Assembly: GCA_964570785.1 (NCBI GenBank)
Contig: CAZMZG010000004.1
Coordinates: 1-62,014, forward strand
Origin: Thermatribacter sp964570785
GTDB lineage: Bacteria; Atribacterota; Atribacteria; Atribacterales; Thermatribacteraceae
DNA: 62,014 nt
Direction: 5' to 3'
Part shown: positions 14,386 to 23,581 of the stretch, one piece after another
How positions within the stretch are numbered: position 1 is the stretch's first letter
How the letters are laid out: the number at the start of each line of letters is the position of its first letter
Position numbers and translations under genes: made by a program
The notes under the pieces: model-generated
Seen by the model: the letters and a program-made list of their open reading frames with translations, nothing else
What the model was told of the DNA's origin: nothing
The model's database searches: none

Positions 14386-16437
14386 ATGGAAAAACAATTT
14401 TTTCAATTCATTTACAAACGGAATGGGGAAATCGAGAGGTTTGCTCCTCAAAAAATAAAGCTTGCCATAAGCAAGGCTTTCCGTTCTCTGAAAAAAGAAC
14501 CGGAAGAAACAGTAATTGAGAAGCTTCTTGAAGAAGTGCTCATTCTCTTAAAAGAACGCTTTGGTGATACTATCCCTGGAGTTGAGGATGTTCAGGACAC
14601 GGTAGAAGAAGTTTTGATGAAAAGAGGTTTTTCCGACGTAGCCAGAGCCTATATTTTGTACCGCGAAAAACGCAAACACCTACGGGAAGCAAAAGTAAAA
14701 CTTTTTGGAGTCCAGGACGATCTGAAGCTTTCCCTCAACGCCGTTCAGGTACTTCGGGAACGCTACCTCCTCAAGGACGAAGAAGGAAATCCCGTGGAAA
14801 CGCCACGTCAAATGATGGAACGAGTAGCCAGAACCATAGCTCAAATAGATACCAATTACGGTGAAAACCCGGAAGAAGCCTACCAGAAGTTCTTCAAAAC
14901 CTTGATTGCCCTGGACTTTCTGCCCAATTCACCCACTCTGATGAACGCTGGTTGTCCAGGTGGACAACTTGCAGCATGTTTTGTTTTACCTGTAGAGGAT
15001 TCACTGGAAGCTATTTTTGAAGCCCTTAAAAACATGGCTTTAATCCACAAATCAGGAGGAGGAACCGGATTTAGTTTTTCGCGTCTGCGCCCCCGGGGAG
15101 ACCGGATAAGTTCTACCGGTGGTCGCGCCTCAGGCCCTGTTTCTTTTATGCGTATTTTCGATACCGCAACTGATGTGGTTAAACAGGGTGGAAAGCGCAG
15201 AGGGGCCAACATGGGAGTTCTCAGATTCAATCATCCTGACATACTGGAGTTTATTCAAGCCAAAAAAAGAGGAGGAGAGTTCGAAAACTTTAACCTCTCC
15301 GTGGCTATAACTAACCAAGAAATGGAAGCCGTCAAGAAAAAGCAAAAAATTCCTTTGGTAAACCCTCGTGATGGAAAGGTGTGGCGTGAAATATCCGCCT
15401 CTGAAATCTTTAACGCTATATGTGAAAGTGCCTGGAGTTCTGGAGAACCGGGTTGCATTTTTATAGATGAAATTAATCGCAAGCACCCCCTGAAAGAGTT
15501 GGGAACCATTGAAGCCACCAATCCTTGCGGTGAAGTTCCTCTCCTTCCCTACGAATCCTGCAATCTGGGCTCTATAAACCTTGCTCACATGGTAACCGAG
15601 GGGAAAATAGACTATCCAAAACTTGGAAAAACCGTCCACACTGCAGTACACTTTCTCGACAACGTGATAGATGCCAATCACCATCCATTGCCTGAAACCA
15701 ACCAGATGGCCAAAGCTAACCGTAAAATAGGTTTAGGAGTTATGGGCTTCGCCGATCTTCTGGTGAAAATAGGCATACCCTATTATTCAAAACAAGCTCT
15801 TAAAATCGCTGAAGAAGTAATGCAGTACATTATGCTCCAGGCAAGGAGAGCTTCTATGGAACTAGCTTCCCGAAGGGGAACTTTCCCCAATTTTGAGAAA
15901 AGCACATGGCATTCTCAAAACCTCCCTTTGCGCAACGCGACTCTAACCTCAATCGCACCAACTGGTTCAATCAGCATAATTGCTGGTTGTTCAAATAGTA
16001 TAGAGCCCTATTTTGCCTTAAGCTTTCGTCGTTACGTGCTTGAAAACACTGAATTAATCGAAGTCAACCCCCTCCTTGAGGATTACCTAAGGGAACTTAA
16101 ACTTTCCCAAAAAGATTGGGAAAAGATACTCACTCAGGGTACGCTTCAAAACATGGAACAAATCCCCCAGAAGATTAAAAACCTTTTCCGTACTGCCCTC
16201 GAAATACCGCCTGAGTTTCAAGTAGAAATCCAAGCTGCCTTTCAAAAGTATGTCGATAACGCAGTATCCAAGACCATTAACTTACCCCAAAGCGCTTCTC
16301 TTGAAAACGTTAAAAAAATTTTCTTTCTTGCCCACGAAACTCATTGTAAAGGTATAACTGTTTTTAGGCAGGGAAGCCGTAGCCGTCAAGCAATATATCC
16401 AGGTCTGTTACCTGAACAAGAATGTGAAACGTGCTAA
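14386..16437 (+). CDS. nrdJ: Adenosylcobalamin-dependent ribonucleotide reductase (class II)
   Basis: A 683-residue protein. Residues about 6-100 form an ATP-cone allosteric domain. The catalytic barrel includes AACFVLPVEDS (Cys198), KSGGGTGFSFSRLRP, VVKQGGKRRGANMG, and the loop NPCGEVPLLPYESCNLGS with Asn379, Cys381 and Glu383. No small subunit or glycyl-radical signature is present, which fits an oxygen-independent B12 enzyme. The C-terminus ends CETC, a likely redox pair that re-reduces the active site. It supplies deoxynucleotides and needs cobalamin from elsewhere. Confidence 0.93.
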   Translation: MEKQFFQFIYKRNGEIERFAPQKIKLAISKAFRSLKKEPEETVIEKLLEEVLILLKERFGDTIPGVEDVQDTVEEVLMKRGFSDVARAYILYREKRKHLREAKVKLFGVQDDLKLSLNAVQVLRERYLLKDEEGNPVETPRQMMERVARTIAQIDTNYGENPEEAYQKFFKTLIALDFLPNSPTLMNAGCPGGQLAACFVLPVEDSLEAIFEALKNMALIHKSGGGTGFSFSRLRPRGDRISSTGGRASGPVSFMRIFDTATDVVKQGGKRRGANMGVLRFNHPDILEFIQAKKRGGEFENFNLSVAITNQEMEAVKKKQKIPLVNPRDGKVWREISASEIFNAICESAWSSGEPGCIFIDEINRKHPLKELGTIEATNPCGEVPLLPYESCNLGSINLAHMVTEGKIDYPKLGKTVHTAVHFLDNVIDANHHPLPETNQMAKANRKIGLGVMGFADLLVKIGIPYYSKQALKIAEEVMQYIMLQARRASMELASRRGTFPNFEKSTWHSQNLPLRNATLTSIAPTGSISIIAGCSNSIEPYFALSFRRYVLENTELIEVNPLLEDYLRELKLSQKDWEKILTQGTLQNMEQIPQKIKNLFRTALEIPPEFQVEIQAAFQKYVDNAVSKTINLPQSASLENVKKIFFLAHETHCKGITVFRQGSRSRQAIYPGLLPEQECETC

Positions 16438-16463
16438 GGCCTCACCCTTAACCAACCGTATAG

Positions 16464-16492
16464 TTCATTTTCTCCCACTTTTATGGTATCAT
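16464..16492 (+). promoter_or_regulatory. Candidate promoter of the thr operon
   Basis: TTCATT (16464-16469), 17 bases, TATCAT (16487-16492) with a TG one base before the -10 (extended -10). It is 32 bases before thrC in the only clear gap after nrdJ. Confidence 0.4.
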
Positions 16493-16523
16493 TGCCTTTA
16501 TCCACGGGTAAGGAGGTTAAACA

Positions 16524-17597
16524 ATGCGCTGGCCTGGAATACTGGAATATTTTGGCGAATATCTACCAGTGACTGATAAAACACCTCGAATTACCCTTCA
16601 AGAAGGTAATACTCCTTTGATTCGTTCTTACCACCTTGCCAAAAGGTGCGGAGTGGGTTCCCTGTACTTCAAGTTCGAAGGCATGAACCCAACAGGCTCC
16701 TTTAAAGATCGAGGAATGGTGGTAGCCATTGCCAAAGCAAAAGAGGCAGGACAAAATATTGTTATGTGCGCCTCTACGGGAAATACTTCGGCCTCCGCCG
16801 CAGCCTATGCAAAAAGAGCAAGCATGCAATGTGTAGTGCTAGTACCGGAAGGAAAAATAGCCCTGGGCAAGCTCTCTCAGGCCCTTATGCATGGTGCAAG
16901 GGTTCTGGCTCTCGAAGGAAATTTCGATCAGGCTTTATCGATAGTCAGAGAAATAACTTCCAAGTATCCCGTAGCTCTGGTAAACTCCATCAACCCTCAC
17001 CGTATAGAAGGTCAAAAAACAGCTTCCTTTGAAGTAGAAGAGTGGCTCGGAGATATACCCGATTACCTAGCTTTGCCAGTGGGTAATGCCGGCAACATCA
17101 CCGCCTACTGGAAAGGATTTAAAGAGCTGGTGAGTAGAGGTAAAACTAATAAACTACCCAAAATGCTGGGATTTCAGGCGAAGGGAGCCTGCCCCCTGGT
17201 TCTTGGCAAGCCGGTAGAAAACCCCCGAACCGTTGCCACGGCAATAAGAATTGGCAACCCGGCAAGCTGGAAGGGAGCAATTACAGCTCGTGACGAATCG
17301 GGTGGACTTATTGAGGCAGTTAGCGATGAAGAGATTCTGGGAGCTCAACGCCTGCTTGCCGAAGAAGAGGGCATCTTCGTGGAACCAGCTTCGGCCGCAT
17401 CTCTGGCTGGAGTCATCAAAAAGCATAAAGAGGGTTTCTTCAGGAGGCACGAAACTGTAGTCTGTGTCTTGACTGGTCACGGCTTGAAAGACCCAGATAT
17501 TGCGATAAAACAGTGCGACGACAAAATAGAAAGAGTAAAACCCTCTCTTGAAGAGGTGGTGGCCCTGCTTAACCTGAAAGGTGAAAAGCAATGTTAG
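16524..17597 (+). CDS. thrC: Threonine synthase
   Basis: A 357-residue PLP enzyme of the short ThrC type, starting at ATG 16524 after TAAGGAGG. LQEGNTPL, the PLP-lysine motif GSFKDRGM (Lys61) and ASTGNTSASAAAYAKRA are diagnostic, and PVGNAGNITAYWKGFKEL binds phosphate. It converts O-phosphohomoserine to threonine. It heads thrC-thrB-lysC-asd, in which each gene overlaps the next. Confidence 0.95.
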   Translation: MRWPGILEYFGEYLPVTDKTPRITLQEGNTPLIRSYHLAKRCGVGSLYFKFEGMNPTGSFKDRGMVVAIAKAKEAGQNIVMCASTGNTSASAAAYAKRASMQCVVLVPEGKIALGKLSQALMHGARVLALEGNFDQALSIVREITSKYPVALVNSINPHRIEGQKTASFEVEEWLGDIPDYLALPVGNAGNITAYWKGFKELVSRGKTNKLPKMLGFQAKGACPLVLGKPVENPRTVATAIRIGNPASWKGAITARDESGGLIEAVSDEEILGAQRLLAEEEGIFVEPASAASLAGVIKKHKEGFFRRHETVVCVLTGHGLKDPDIAIKQCDDKIERVKPSLEEVVALLNLKGEKQC

Positions 17598-18499
17598 AAG
17601 CTTTTGCTCCTGCAACTACCGCCAATCTTGCTTGCGGCTTCGATGTCTTGGGATTAGCACTTAATCTCTTTTTCAAGGCCACCGTTTGGAAAAAAGATAC
17701 ACCAGGAATCATTATCAGGGTTTACGGAGAAGGTGCAGGATTTCTGCCTCAAAACGAAGAGAATCTCTTCGTGAAAAGCATGCAGCACTTGTGGGCAGAA
17801 ATAGGGTTTAATCCTGGCTGGGGATTGGAGATAGTCACCCAGAATGAAATTCCCATTTCTCGAGGCCTGGGTAGCAGCGCTGCCTGCATAACAGCGGCTC
17901 TCCTTGCAGCCAATGAACTGGCAGGCAATCCGCTTGATCAGCGTCAGCTCCTGAATTTAGCCTGGAAGATCGAGGGACATCCTGATAATATCCTCCCTGC
18001 ATTCCTGGGAGGATTCACGATAGCGTCAACCTTCGAAGGTGAACTGCAGTTCAAAAGATACTCCTTCCTGGATCTTGAAATTGTTGCCTGTATTCCTGGC
18101 TATCAGCTTTCTACCAGGGAGATGCGTCGGGTTCTTCCAGAAAGGTATCCTCGTCATGAAGTGGTCTCTAACTCAAGCCGACTGGCCTTTCTGGTAGCAA
18201 GCGTTTATGAAGGGGATCCAGAAGGGTTCCTGCGATCACTCGAAGATTATATTCATGAGCCTTATCGGGGCAAATATATCAGAGGTTTTGAAGAAGTCAA
18301 AGCCTACGTGACAAAAAACGGGCTTGGCAATGTCGCCATAAGCGGTTCCGGACCAACCCTCGTACTTTTTTTGCGCCGACCCCTTACCGGAGAAGATAGA
18401 AAGAATATAATAAAAATATTCCAGAATAAAGGAGCTGGAGAAATAAAGCTTGTTAAAATGGGTTGGACAGACCATGGAGCGCAGGTGAAAAATAAGTGA
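17591..18499 (+). CDS. thrB: Homoserine kinase
   Basis: A 302-residue GHMP kinase. ATTANLACGFDVLGLALN is the N-terminal motif, PISRGLGSSAACITAALLA the ATP loop, and VAISGSGPTLVLF the C-terminal motif. It overlaps thrC by 7 bases and supplies its substrate. Together with LysC and Asd only homoserine dehydrogenase is missing from the window. Confidence 0.95.
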   Translation: MLEAFAPATTANLACGFDVLGLALNLFFKATVWKKDTPGIIIRVYGEGAGFLPQNEENLFVKSMQHLWAEIGFNPGWGLEIVTQNEIPISRGLGSSAACITAALLAANELAGNPLDQRQLLNLAWKIEGHPDNILPAFLGGFTIASTFEGELQFKRYSFLDLEIVACIPGYQLSTREMRRVLPERYPRHEVVSNSSRLAFLVASVYEGDPEGFLRSLEDYIHEPYRGKYIRGFEEVKAYVTKNGLGNVAISGSGPTLVLFLRRPLTGEDRKNIIKIFQNKGAGEIKLVKMGWTDHGAQVKNK

Positions 18500-19731
18500 G
18501 CTTGATTGTCCAAAAATATGGTGGCTCTTCTGTAGCCACCCTTCAAAAGATACAGTTTGTAGCTGAAAAAATTAAAAAATATTTCGAACAGGGCCATAGA
18601 TTGGTGGTAGTTGTGTCAGCAATGGGCAAAACTACCGATGAACTTTTGCAAAAAGCGCTTGCCTTGCACCCTTCTCCGCCAGAAAGGGAGCTGGATATGT
18701 TGCTTTCAACAGGAGAGCAAGTCTCCATAGCTTTGCTTGCCATAGCTCTTGATGCTCTGGGCATTCCTTCTGTTTCCTTGACTGGCGGACAAGCAGGAAT
18801 TATCACCACCGACCTTCATACCAAAGCCAAGATTATTCACATTGACATTCACCGAATTCTGAAAAGCTTGGGGCAGAACAAAGTGGTCATTATAGCCGGA
18901 TTTCAGGGCAAAAACCTTCAAGATGATATTACCACTCTGGGAAGGGGGGGTAGCGATATTACCGCCTGTGCTCTGGCTTACGCTTTGAGAGCTGATTTCT
19001 GTGAAATTTTCACTGACGTTAACGGAGTTTTTACAGCCGACCCAAGGATAGTCCATCAAGCAAGGAAAATAAACCAAATTTCTTACGATGAAATGTCAGA
19101 AATGGCCAATCTTGGAGCCAAGGTTATGCAGCTGCGGGCAGTAGATTTCGCTCACACTTATAAGGTTAAAGTCCACGTGCGCTGCACCTTTGATAACCAA
19201 GAAGGAACCTGGATCGAAGAGGTGGGTAATATGGAAAATGCCCAAGTAAGAGCAGTAACCCATAGTGGTGATGTGATAAAAGTAGTTCTGCAGGGCGTTC
19301 CTAATAAGCCGGGGATCGCTGCACAAATCTTTGAAGTTCTCGCCAATCTCTCGGTATCGATAGATATGATCATCCAGAGCGAAGGTAGAGAAACCGTTAA
19401 AGACGTAGCTTTTGTAGTATTAAAGGAGGATGAAAACAAGGTAAAAAGAGCTATAGAGGAGTTGCGTAGCAGGATAAAGTTTCAGAACGCCATTCTGGAT
19501 TATGAAAAAAGCAGGATATCCATTGTAGGTGCAGGTATCGCCTCAAATCCTCAAATTGCTTATCGCATGTTCAAAACCCTTGCCGCAAACAATGTCAATA
19601 TAGATATGATAAACACTTCTAATTTAAGAATATCTTGTCTTATACCTAAGGGAAAAATGGAAGAATCGGTAAGAGCCCTGCATAGAGAATTCATAGAAAA
19701 AGAGAAAATAGAGGTGGAGACCAATGGGTAA
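18496..19731 (+). CDS. lysC: Aspartokinase
   Basis: A 411-residue protein from GTG 18496, overlapping thrB by 4 bases. The kinase domain begins IVQKYGGSSVA and contains LLSTGEQVSIALLA, VIIAGFQG and LGRGGSDITACALA. Two ACT domains follow from about residue 265 (VPNKPGIAAQIFEVLANL and GIASNPQIAYRMFKTLAANNV). It should be feedback-inhibited by lysine and/or threonine; which one cannot be read here. It is the first step of the aspartate pathway. Confidence 0.95.
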   Translation: MSLIVQKYGGSSVATLQKIQFVAEKIKKYFEQGHRLVVVVSAMGKTTDELLQKALALHPSPPERELDMLLSTGEQVSIALLAIALDALGIPSVSLTGGQAGIITTDLHTKAKIIHIDIHRILKSLGQNKVVIIAGFQGKNLQDDITTLGRGGSDITACALAYALRADFCEIFTDVNGVFTADPRIVHQARKINQISYDEMSEMANLGAKVMQLRAVDFAHTYKVKVHVRCTFDNQEGTWIEEVGNMENAQVRAVTHSGDVIKVVLQGVPNKPGIAAQIFEVLANLSVSIDMIIQSEGRETVKDVAFVVLKEDENKVKRAIEELRSRIKFQNAILDYEKSRISIVGAGIASNPQIAYRMFKTLAANNVNIDMINTSNLRISCLIPKGKMEESVRALHREFIEKEKIEVETNG

Positions 19732-20743
19732 GCTCAAAGTAGCCATAGCTGGAGTAACCGGAGCAGTTGGCCAGGAAATGCTAAAAATTCTTGAAGAGCG
19801 TGCTTTTCCGGTAAGCGACCTTATCCCTCTTGCCTCAGAACGCTCTCGAGGGAAAGAAATAACTTTTCACGGTGAAAAGCTGAGCGTACAGGTGCTTTCC
19901 GAGTTTGACTTCAAGGGTATCGACCTGGCTCTTTTCAGTGCGGGTGCCAAGACCAGCAAAGCCTTTGCACCACTTGCTGCCTCCAAAGGATGTATAGTTA
20001 TCGATAATTCCTCGGCATTTCGTCAGGACCCAGAAGTACCCCTCATTGTTCCAGAAGTGAATTCTCACAAGATAAGCGAATACAAAAACAAAAATATCAT
20101 CGCCAATCCCAACTGCACCACTATAATTTCAATAGTTCCTCTTAAACCTTTACACGATTTTGGAAAAATAAAGAGGGTAGTGGCAGCAAGCTATCAGGCT
20201 ACTTCTGGAGCGGGAGCCCTGGCTATGCAAGAGCTAAGAGAGCAGATACAAAACTACGTTGAAGGAAAACCTATGGAGGTAAACGTATTCCCGCATCAAA
20301 TCGCCTTTAACCTTATACCTCACATAGACGTGTTTATGGACAACTTTTACACCAAAGAAGAAATGAAGATGGTTTGGGAAACTCAGAAGATTATGGACGA
20401 TGATTCCATCAAAGTCACCGCTACCTGTGTTAGAGTCCCGGTATTCAGGGCGCATTCAGTAGCCTTAACCATAGAGACTGAAAGGAAGATAACTCGCGAA
20501 AAAGCTATAGAACTGCTTACCCAGGCTCCAGGAGTAGTGGTCGAAGATGATCCTGCCCGGAATAAATATCCCATGCCCTGGTTCGTAGCTGGTAAAGACG
20601 AATGTTTCGTGGGAAGGATTCGAGAAGATACATCTCATCCTTCTGCACTCACTTTCTGGGTGGTAGGCGACCAACTGCGTAAGGGAGCAGCACTCAACGC
20701 CATACAGATAGCTGAATTACTTATTCAAGAAAACATCTTGTGA
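19724..20743 (+). CDS. asd: Aspartate-semialdehyde dehydrogenase
   Basis: A 339-residue protein. AIAGVTGAVGQEML is the NADP-binding loop, SAGAKTSKAFAP and the catalytic Cys131 in ANPNCTTI are intact, and QATSGAGALAMQELREQ and the C-terminal VVGDQLRKGAALNA are diagnostic. The start ATG 19724 overlaps lysC. It makes aspartate semialdehyde for lysine/DAP, threonine and methionine, and so also feeds the MurE substrate meso-DAP. Confidence 0.95.
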   Translation: MGKLKVAIAGVTGAVGQEMLKILEERAFPVSDLIPLASERSRGKEITFHGEKLSVQVLSEFDFKGIDLALFSAGAKTSKAFAPLAASKGCIVIDNSSAFRQDPEVPLIVPEVNSHKISEYKNKNIIANPNCTTIISIVPLKPLHDFGKIKRVVAASYQATSGAGALAMQELREQIQNYVEGKPMEVNVFPHQIAFNLIPHIDVFMDNFYTKEEMKMVWETQKIMDDDSIKVTATCVRVPVFRAHSVALTIETERKITREKAIELLTQAPGVVVEDDPARNKYPMPWFVAGKDECFVGRIREDTSHPSALTFWVVGDQLRKGAALNAIQIAELLIQENIL

Positions 20744-20747
20744 GTGA

Positions 20748-20775
20748 TTGCAAAAAGAAAGTTAATGGCTAAAAT
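20748..20775 (+). promoter_or_regulatory. Candidate tRNA promoter
   Basis: TTGCAA (20748-20753), 16 bases, TAAAAT (20770-20775). Transcription would start a few bases before the tRNA 5' end. Confidence 0.4.
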
Positions 20776-20790
20776 ATAATTTGTCTCTGG

Positions 20791-20877
20791 GCGAGAGTGG
20801 CGGAAATGGCAGACGCGCTGGACTTAGGATCCAGTGGGCCAAAACCCGTGCGGGTTCAACTCCCGCCTCTCGCACCA
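20791..20877 (+). tRNA. tRNA-Leu (anticodon UAG)
   Basis: An 87-base class II tRNA. The acceptor stem GCGAGAG/CTCTCGC is perfect, the anticodon arm is CTGGA-CTTAGGA-TCCAG with anticodon TAG, the variable arm is long, and the T arm is GCGGG-TTCAACT-CCCGC. The discriminator is A and CCA is encoded. It reads CUN leucine codons. Confidence 0.97.
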
Positions 20878-20958
20878 CTCAGCTTCCGACTTTCCAGAGT
20901 TTTTCCACCAAAAGTTTCTAAGCTTTAAAAACATGTACTATAAGCAGGTCTAAGGTTT

Positions 20959-21076
20959 GAGCTCCATTCAGGCTTATTCCTGCAAGGAGGGCAATTAAAT
21001 ATATTCTTACTTTCTTTCAAAAAAGAAAGAACCCCATATCGGAACCCTGATAATTCTTGCAATTTTCAGATGGAGC
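20959..21076 (+). other. Possible structured leader before the radical-SAM gene
   Basis: In the gene-free stretch 20878-21094 (from the tRNA to the next start), GCTCCAT (20961-20967) can pair with ATGGAGC (21070-21076). They would enclose hairpins CAGG-cttatt-CCTG (20969-20982) and TTCTTTC-a6-GAAAGAA (21012-21031). This is a plausible multi-branched leader, but no known riboswitch is recognised. Otherwise I see nothing in the stretch. Confidence 0.25.
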
Positions 21077-21094
21077 ATTAAGAGTCCCCGGAGG

Positions 21095-22097
21095 TTGCTC
21101 TTTTTAATGAACATCTTTGGTATATTTGTTCGTGCTTTAATAAAAAGGAAGATAGCCACCAGAAACCTGAATGGTAACATACCACTTGTTTTAGGTATCA
21201 GCCCAACCCTACAGTGTAATTACCACTGTAAAGGTTGCTACGCCCTGAAAGACAAAGCTCAAAACGAACTTTCTTCAGAAGAACTCGATTGCTTACTGAG
21301 CGAAGCAGAAAATCTGGGCATACCTTCAATAGTGGTGACTGGAGGGGAACCATTTTTAAGAGAAGGTTTCTTTTCCGCGATAGAGAAACACCGAAAGTTA
21401 CTTTTTGTGGTGGTAACCAATGGCACCCTTCTAACTACACACTCAGCGAAAAGAGTAGCCAAGAGCAAAAAATATCATCATCTTAATAAGCATTGAGGGC
21501 TTTAAGAAAGAAACCGAAGCAAGGAGAGGAAAGGGAGCATACAGCAAAGCTCTGCAAGCTATGAAACTTTTAAAAGAAGAAGATCTGTTTTATGGCTTCG
21601 CAGCAACAGCCAACACCTCTAATCTGAAAACGCTTTCTTCAAACGAGTTTGTCGAAAAAATGCTCGCTGTGGGATGTAAGGTAGGGTTCTTCACAGAATA
21701 CATTCCTTCTGGAGAAAAACCCATCGTAGGCTGGCTAATAAACAAAAAACAAAGAGAACGATTGAGAAGTAAGGTCCTTGAATTAAGAAGAACAAAGCCG
21801 CTGGTGATCATTCAGTTTCCCCATGACGAATATGGAAAACAAAACACCTGTTCAGGTTCCGGTAGGGCCTTTCTACATATCAACTCTCACGGAGAAGTGG
21901 AACCATGTCCCTTCTCTCCTTACTCCTGCGAGAATGCAAGAGAAGGTGGCTTGCGTTCAGCTTGCGAATCCCCTTTCCTCAAAGAAATCCGTAATCGGCC
22001 CCATCTTATGAAAAGAGAAACTTACGCCTGTGCCCTTTTTGAGTACCGAAATGAAGTGCGTAAGTTACACGATTCAATGCTGAAAAAGGGAGAATGA
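21095..22097 (+). pseudogene. Radical-SAM/SPASM-like protein, frameshifted at an A6 run
   Basis: Two consecutive frames make one protein. The first (21095-21496) has the radical-SAM cluster motif CNYHCKGC and VVTGGEPFLR, but runs into unrelated residues after AKRVAKSK. The continuation (…NIIILISIEGFKKETEAR, then to 22097) is in another frame and carries a SPASM-like CSGSGRAFLHINSHGEVEPC. Dropping one A from the A6 at 21467-21472 joins them exactly. The gene is therefore broken, or the assembly has one A too many, or ribosomes shift +1. The start is TTG 21095 or ATG 21107 (GGAGG at 21090). The joined length is about 334 residues. The peptide or cofactor substrate is unknown. Confidence 0.75.
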
Positions 22098-22123
22098 AAT
22101 TCCCCCCTAACCATTTAAGTCCT

Positions 22124-22156
22124 TCATCGTTCCTTCCCGATGATAGAGTTATCATC
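22124..22156 (+). other. Alternative hairpins upstream of tig
   Basis: TCATCG/CGATGA (22124-22143) and GATGATA/TATCATC (22139-22156) overlap and exclude each other. No T-run follows. They may mark the 3' end of the radical-SAM mRNA, with weak support. Confidence 0.2.
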
Positions 22157-22177
22157 TGTCAGGACAACTGGCTCTTG

Positions 22178-22206
22178 TTGACGAAATGAGTCAGGCAAAC
22201 TATAAT
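22178..22206 (+). promoter_or_regulatory. Sigma70-type promoter of tig-clpP-clpX
   Basis: TTGACG (22178-22183), exactly 17 bases, TATAAT (22201-22206). This is the best promoter in the window. It lies 85 bases before the tig start. Confidence 0.7.
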
Positions 22207-22291
22207 ACCACAGGCAATCTCTTAAACATTGAACGGTCTTGCCTATAGTCCAATTCTGCGTTTAAGGCAAAATATAGAGGAAGGTGACAAA

Positions 22292-23581
22292 ATGTTAGAG
22301 ATCAAAAAACAGGAAAAAGAAAAACACCTCATAGAATTAGAAGTTACAGTAGACACGGGAAAAGTTAATGAGGAATTAAAAGCCGTATATGCCGAATTAA
22401 ACCGGAAGATGAGCATTCCTGGTTTTAGAAAAGGGAAAGCACCTCGTTCTATCCTTAAAAGCAGGGTAGGCAAAGAAGCGATACTGGATTATCTTGCTCA
22501 GAGACTTGTTCCCTGGGCTTTACAGGAAGCTCTGAACAGAGAATCCGTGGAGTTTATCGGTGAACCTGAAGTAGAGATAATGCAGATAGAAGAGGACCAA
22601 CCCGCTGTTTTTCGTTTCACCCTCATCGAAAAACCTCAGGTTACCCTTCCTGATCCCGAAAGCATAGAAGTGAAGAGGTATAAAATAGAAATAAGAGAGC
22701 AGGATATCGAAAGAGAACTACAGCGTCTCAGGGAGTCCCGAGGCAAATGGGTGGAAAAAGAAGAGCCCGTTCAAGCAGGTGATCTGGTGACCTTCAAGGT
22801 GGGTGAAAATTCTTATTCAGTGCTGGCAGGAGAAAACGAAGGCTTGGCACAGGAAGTGCTGGGAACCAAAAAGGGCGAACAAAAAACAGTCACTCTTGAA
22901 AAAGAAGACGGAGATACTGTCAAACTTGATTTAGAAATTACTGGCATCCTCCAAAAAAAGATTCCGGAAATCGACGAAGCTTTCCTGAAGGAAATAGGAG
23001 AATTTGAAAGCCTGGAAGCCCTTAAAGCTAAAATACGGGAGTCGCTGGAAAAGTTAGCTCAAGACCTTATCGAAGAAAGAATGAAGAGAGAGATAATTGT
23101 AGAGTTGGCCAAAAAATCTGAACTTTACCTTCCTGAACCACTTATCCAGCTCGAAACTCGCCGACAAATAGATGCTTTTCACAAAAAACTGGAACAGGAT
23201 AATCTTACTTTAGAAAAATACTTGGAACTTACCAACAATGATTTTGCCTCTTTTGAAGAAAGTATGCGGAAAGTGGCTCAGTGGGAGTTGCGAAAGCTCT
23301 TTGTCATCCAGCAATATATTGAGCAAAACGAAATCAGGGCTGAAGAAAAAGAAATTGAAGAAAAAATAAACGACCTTGCCAGAAGTGCTGGCAAAGAACC
23401 CCAGGAGGTTAGAAACATCCTGGAGCGGAATGATAAAATAAAAAATATAGAAGAAAATATAAAGTTTGAAAAAATGCTTGAGCACCTTAAACAAAGGATA
23501 AAGGTAAAAGAAATCGAAGAGTCTATAAATCTCGATCAGTGGAGAGCATTGGCAGATCCTGAAGAGGAGATGGTACTGTGA
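22292..23581 (+). CDS. tig: Trigger factor with reduced PPIase domain
   Basis: A 429-residue ribosome-associated chaperone. ATG 22292 follows GAGGAAGGTG; the in-frame ATG at 22229 adds residues unlike the family. The ribosome-binding signature GFRKGKAP is at 44-51. The central FKBP-type domain (about 158-222) is only some 65 residues, about 30 shorter than usual, and lacks the substrate-binding IPGFE stretch, so prolyl isomerase activity is probably absent. The helical chaperone domain follows from PEIDEAFLKEIG. It heads the classical tig-clpP-clpX operon. Confidence 0.92.
   Translation: MLEIKKQEKEKHLIELEVTVDTGKVNEELKAVYAELNRKMSIPGFRKGKAPRSILKSRVGKEAILDYLAQRLVPWALQEALNRESVEFIGEPEVEIMQIEEDQPAVFRFTLIEKPQVTLPDPESIEVKRYKIEIREQDIERELQRLRESRGKWVEKEEPVQAGDLVTFKVGENSYSVLAGENEGLAQEVLGTKKGEQKTVTLEKEDGDTVKLDLEITGILQKKIPEIDEAFLKEIGEFESLEALKAKIRESLEKLAQDLIEERMKREIIVELAKKSELYLPEPLIQLETRRQIDAFHKKLEQDNLTLEKYLELTNNDFASFEESMRKVAQWELRKLFVIQQYIEQNEIRAEEKEIEEKINDLARSAGKEPQEVRNILERNDKIKNIEENIKFEKMLEHLKQRIKVKEIEESINLDQWRALADPEEEMVL

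Noticed and set aside
15130..15684. A 184-residue minus-strand ORF inside nrdJ
   Set aside because: It is a shadow of the conserved nrdJ coding frame with no start context.
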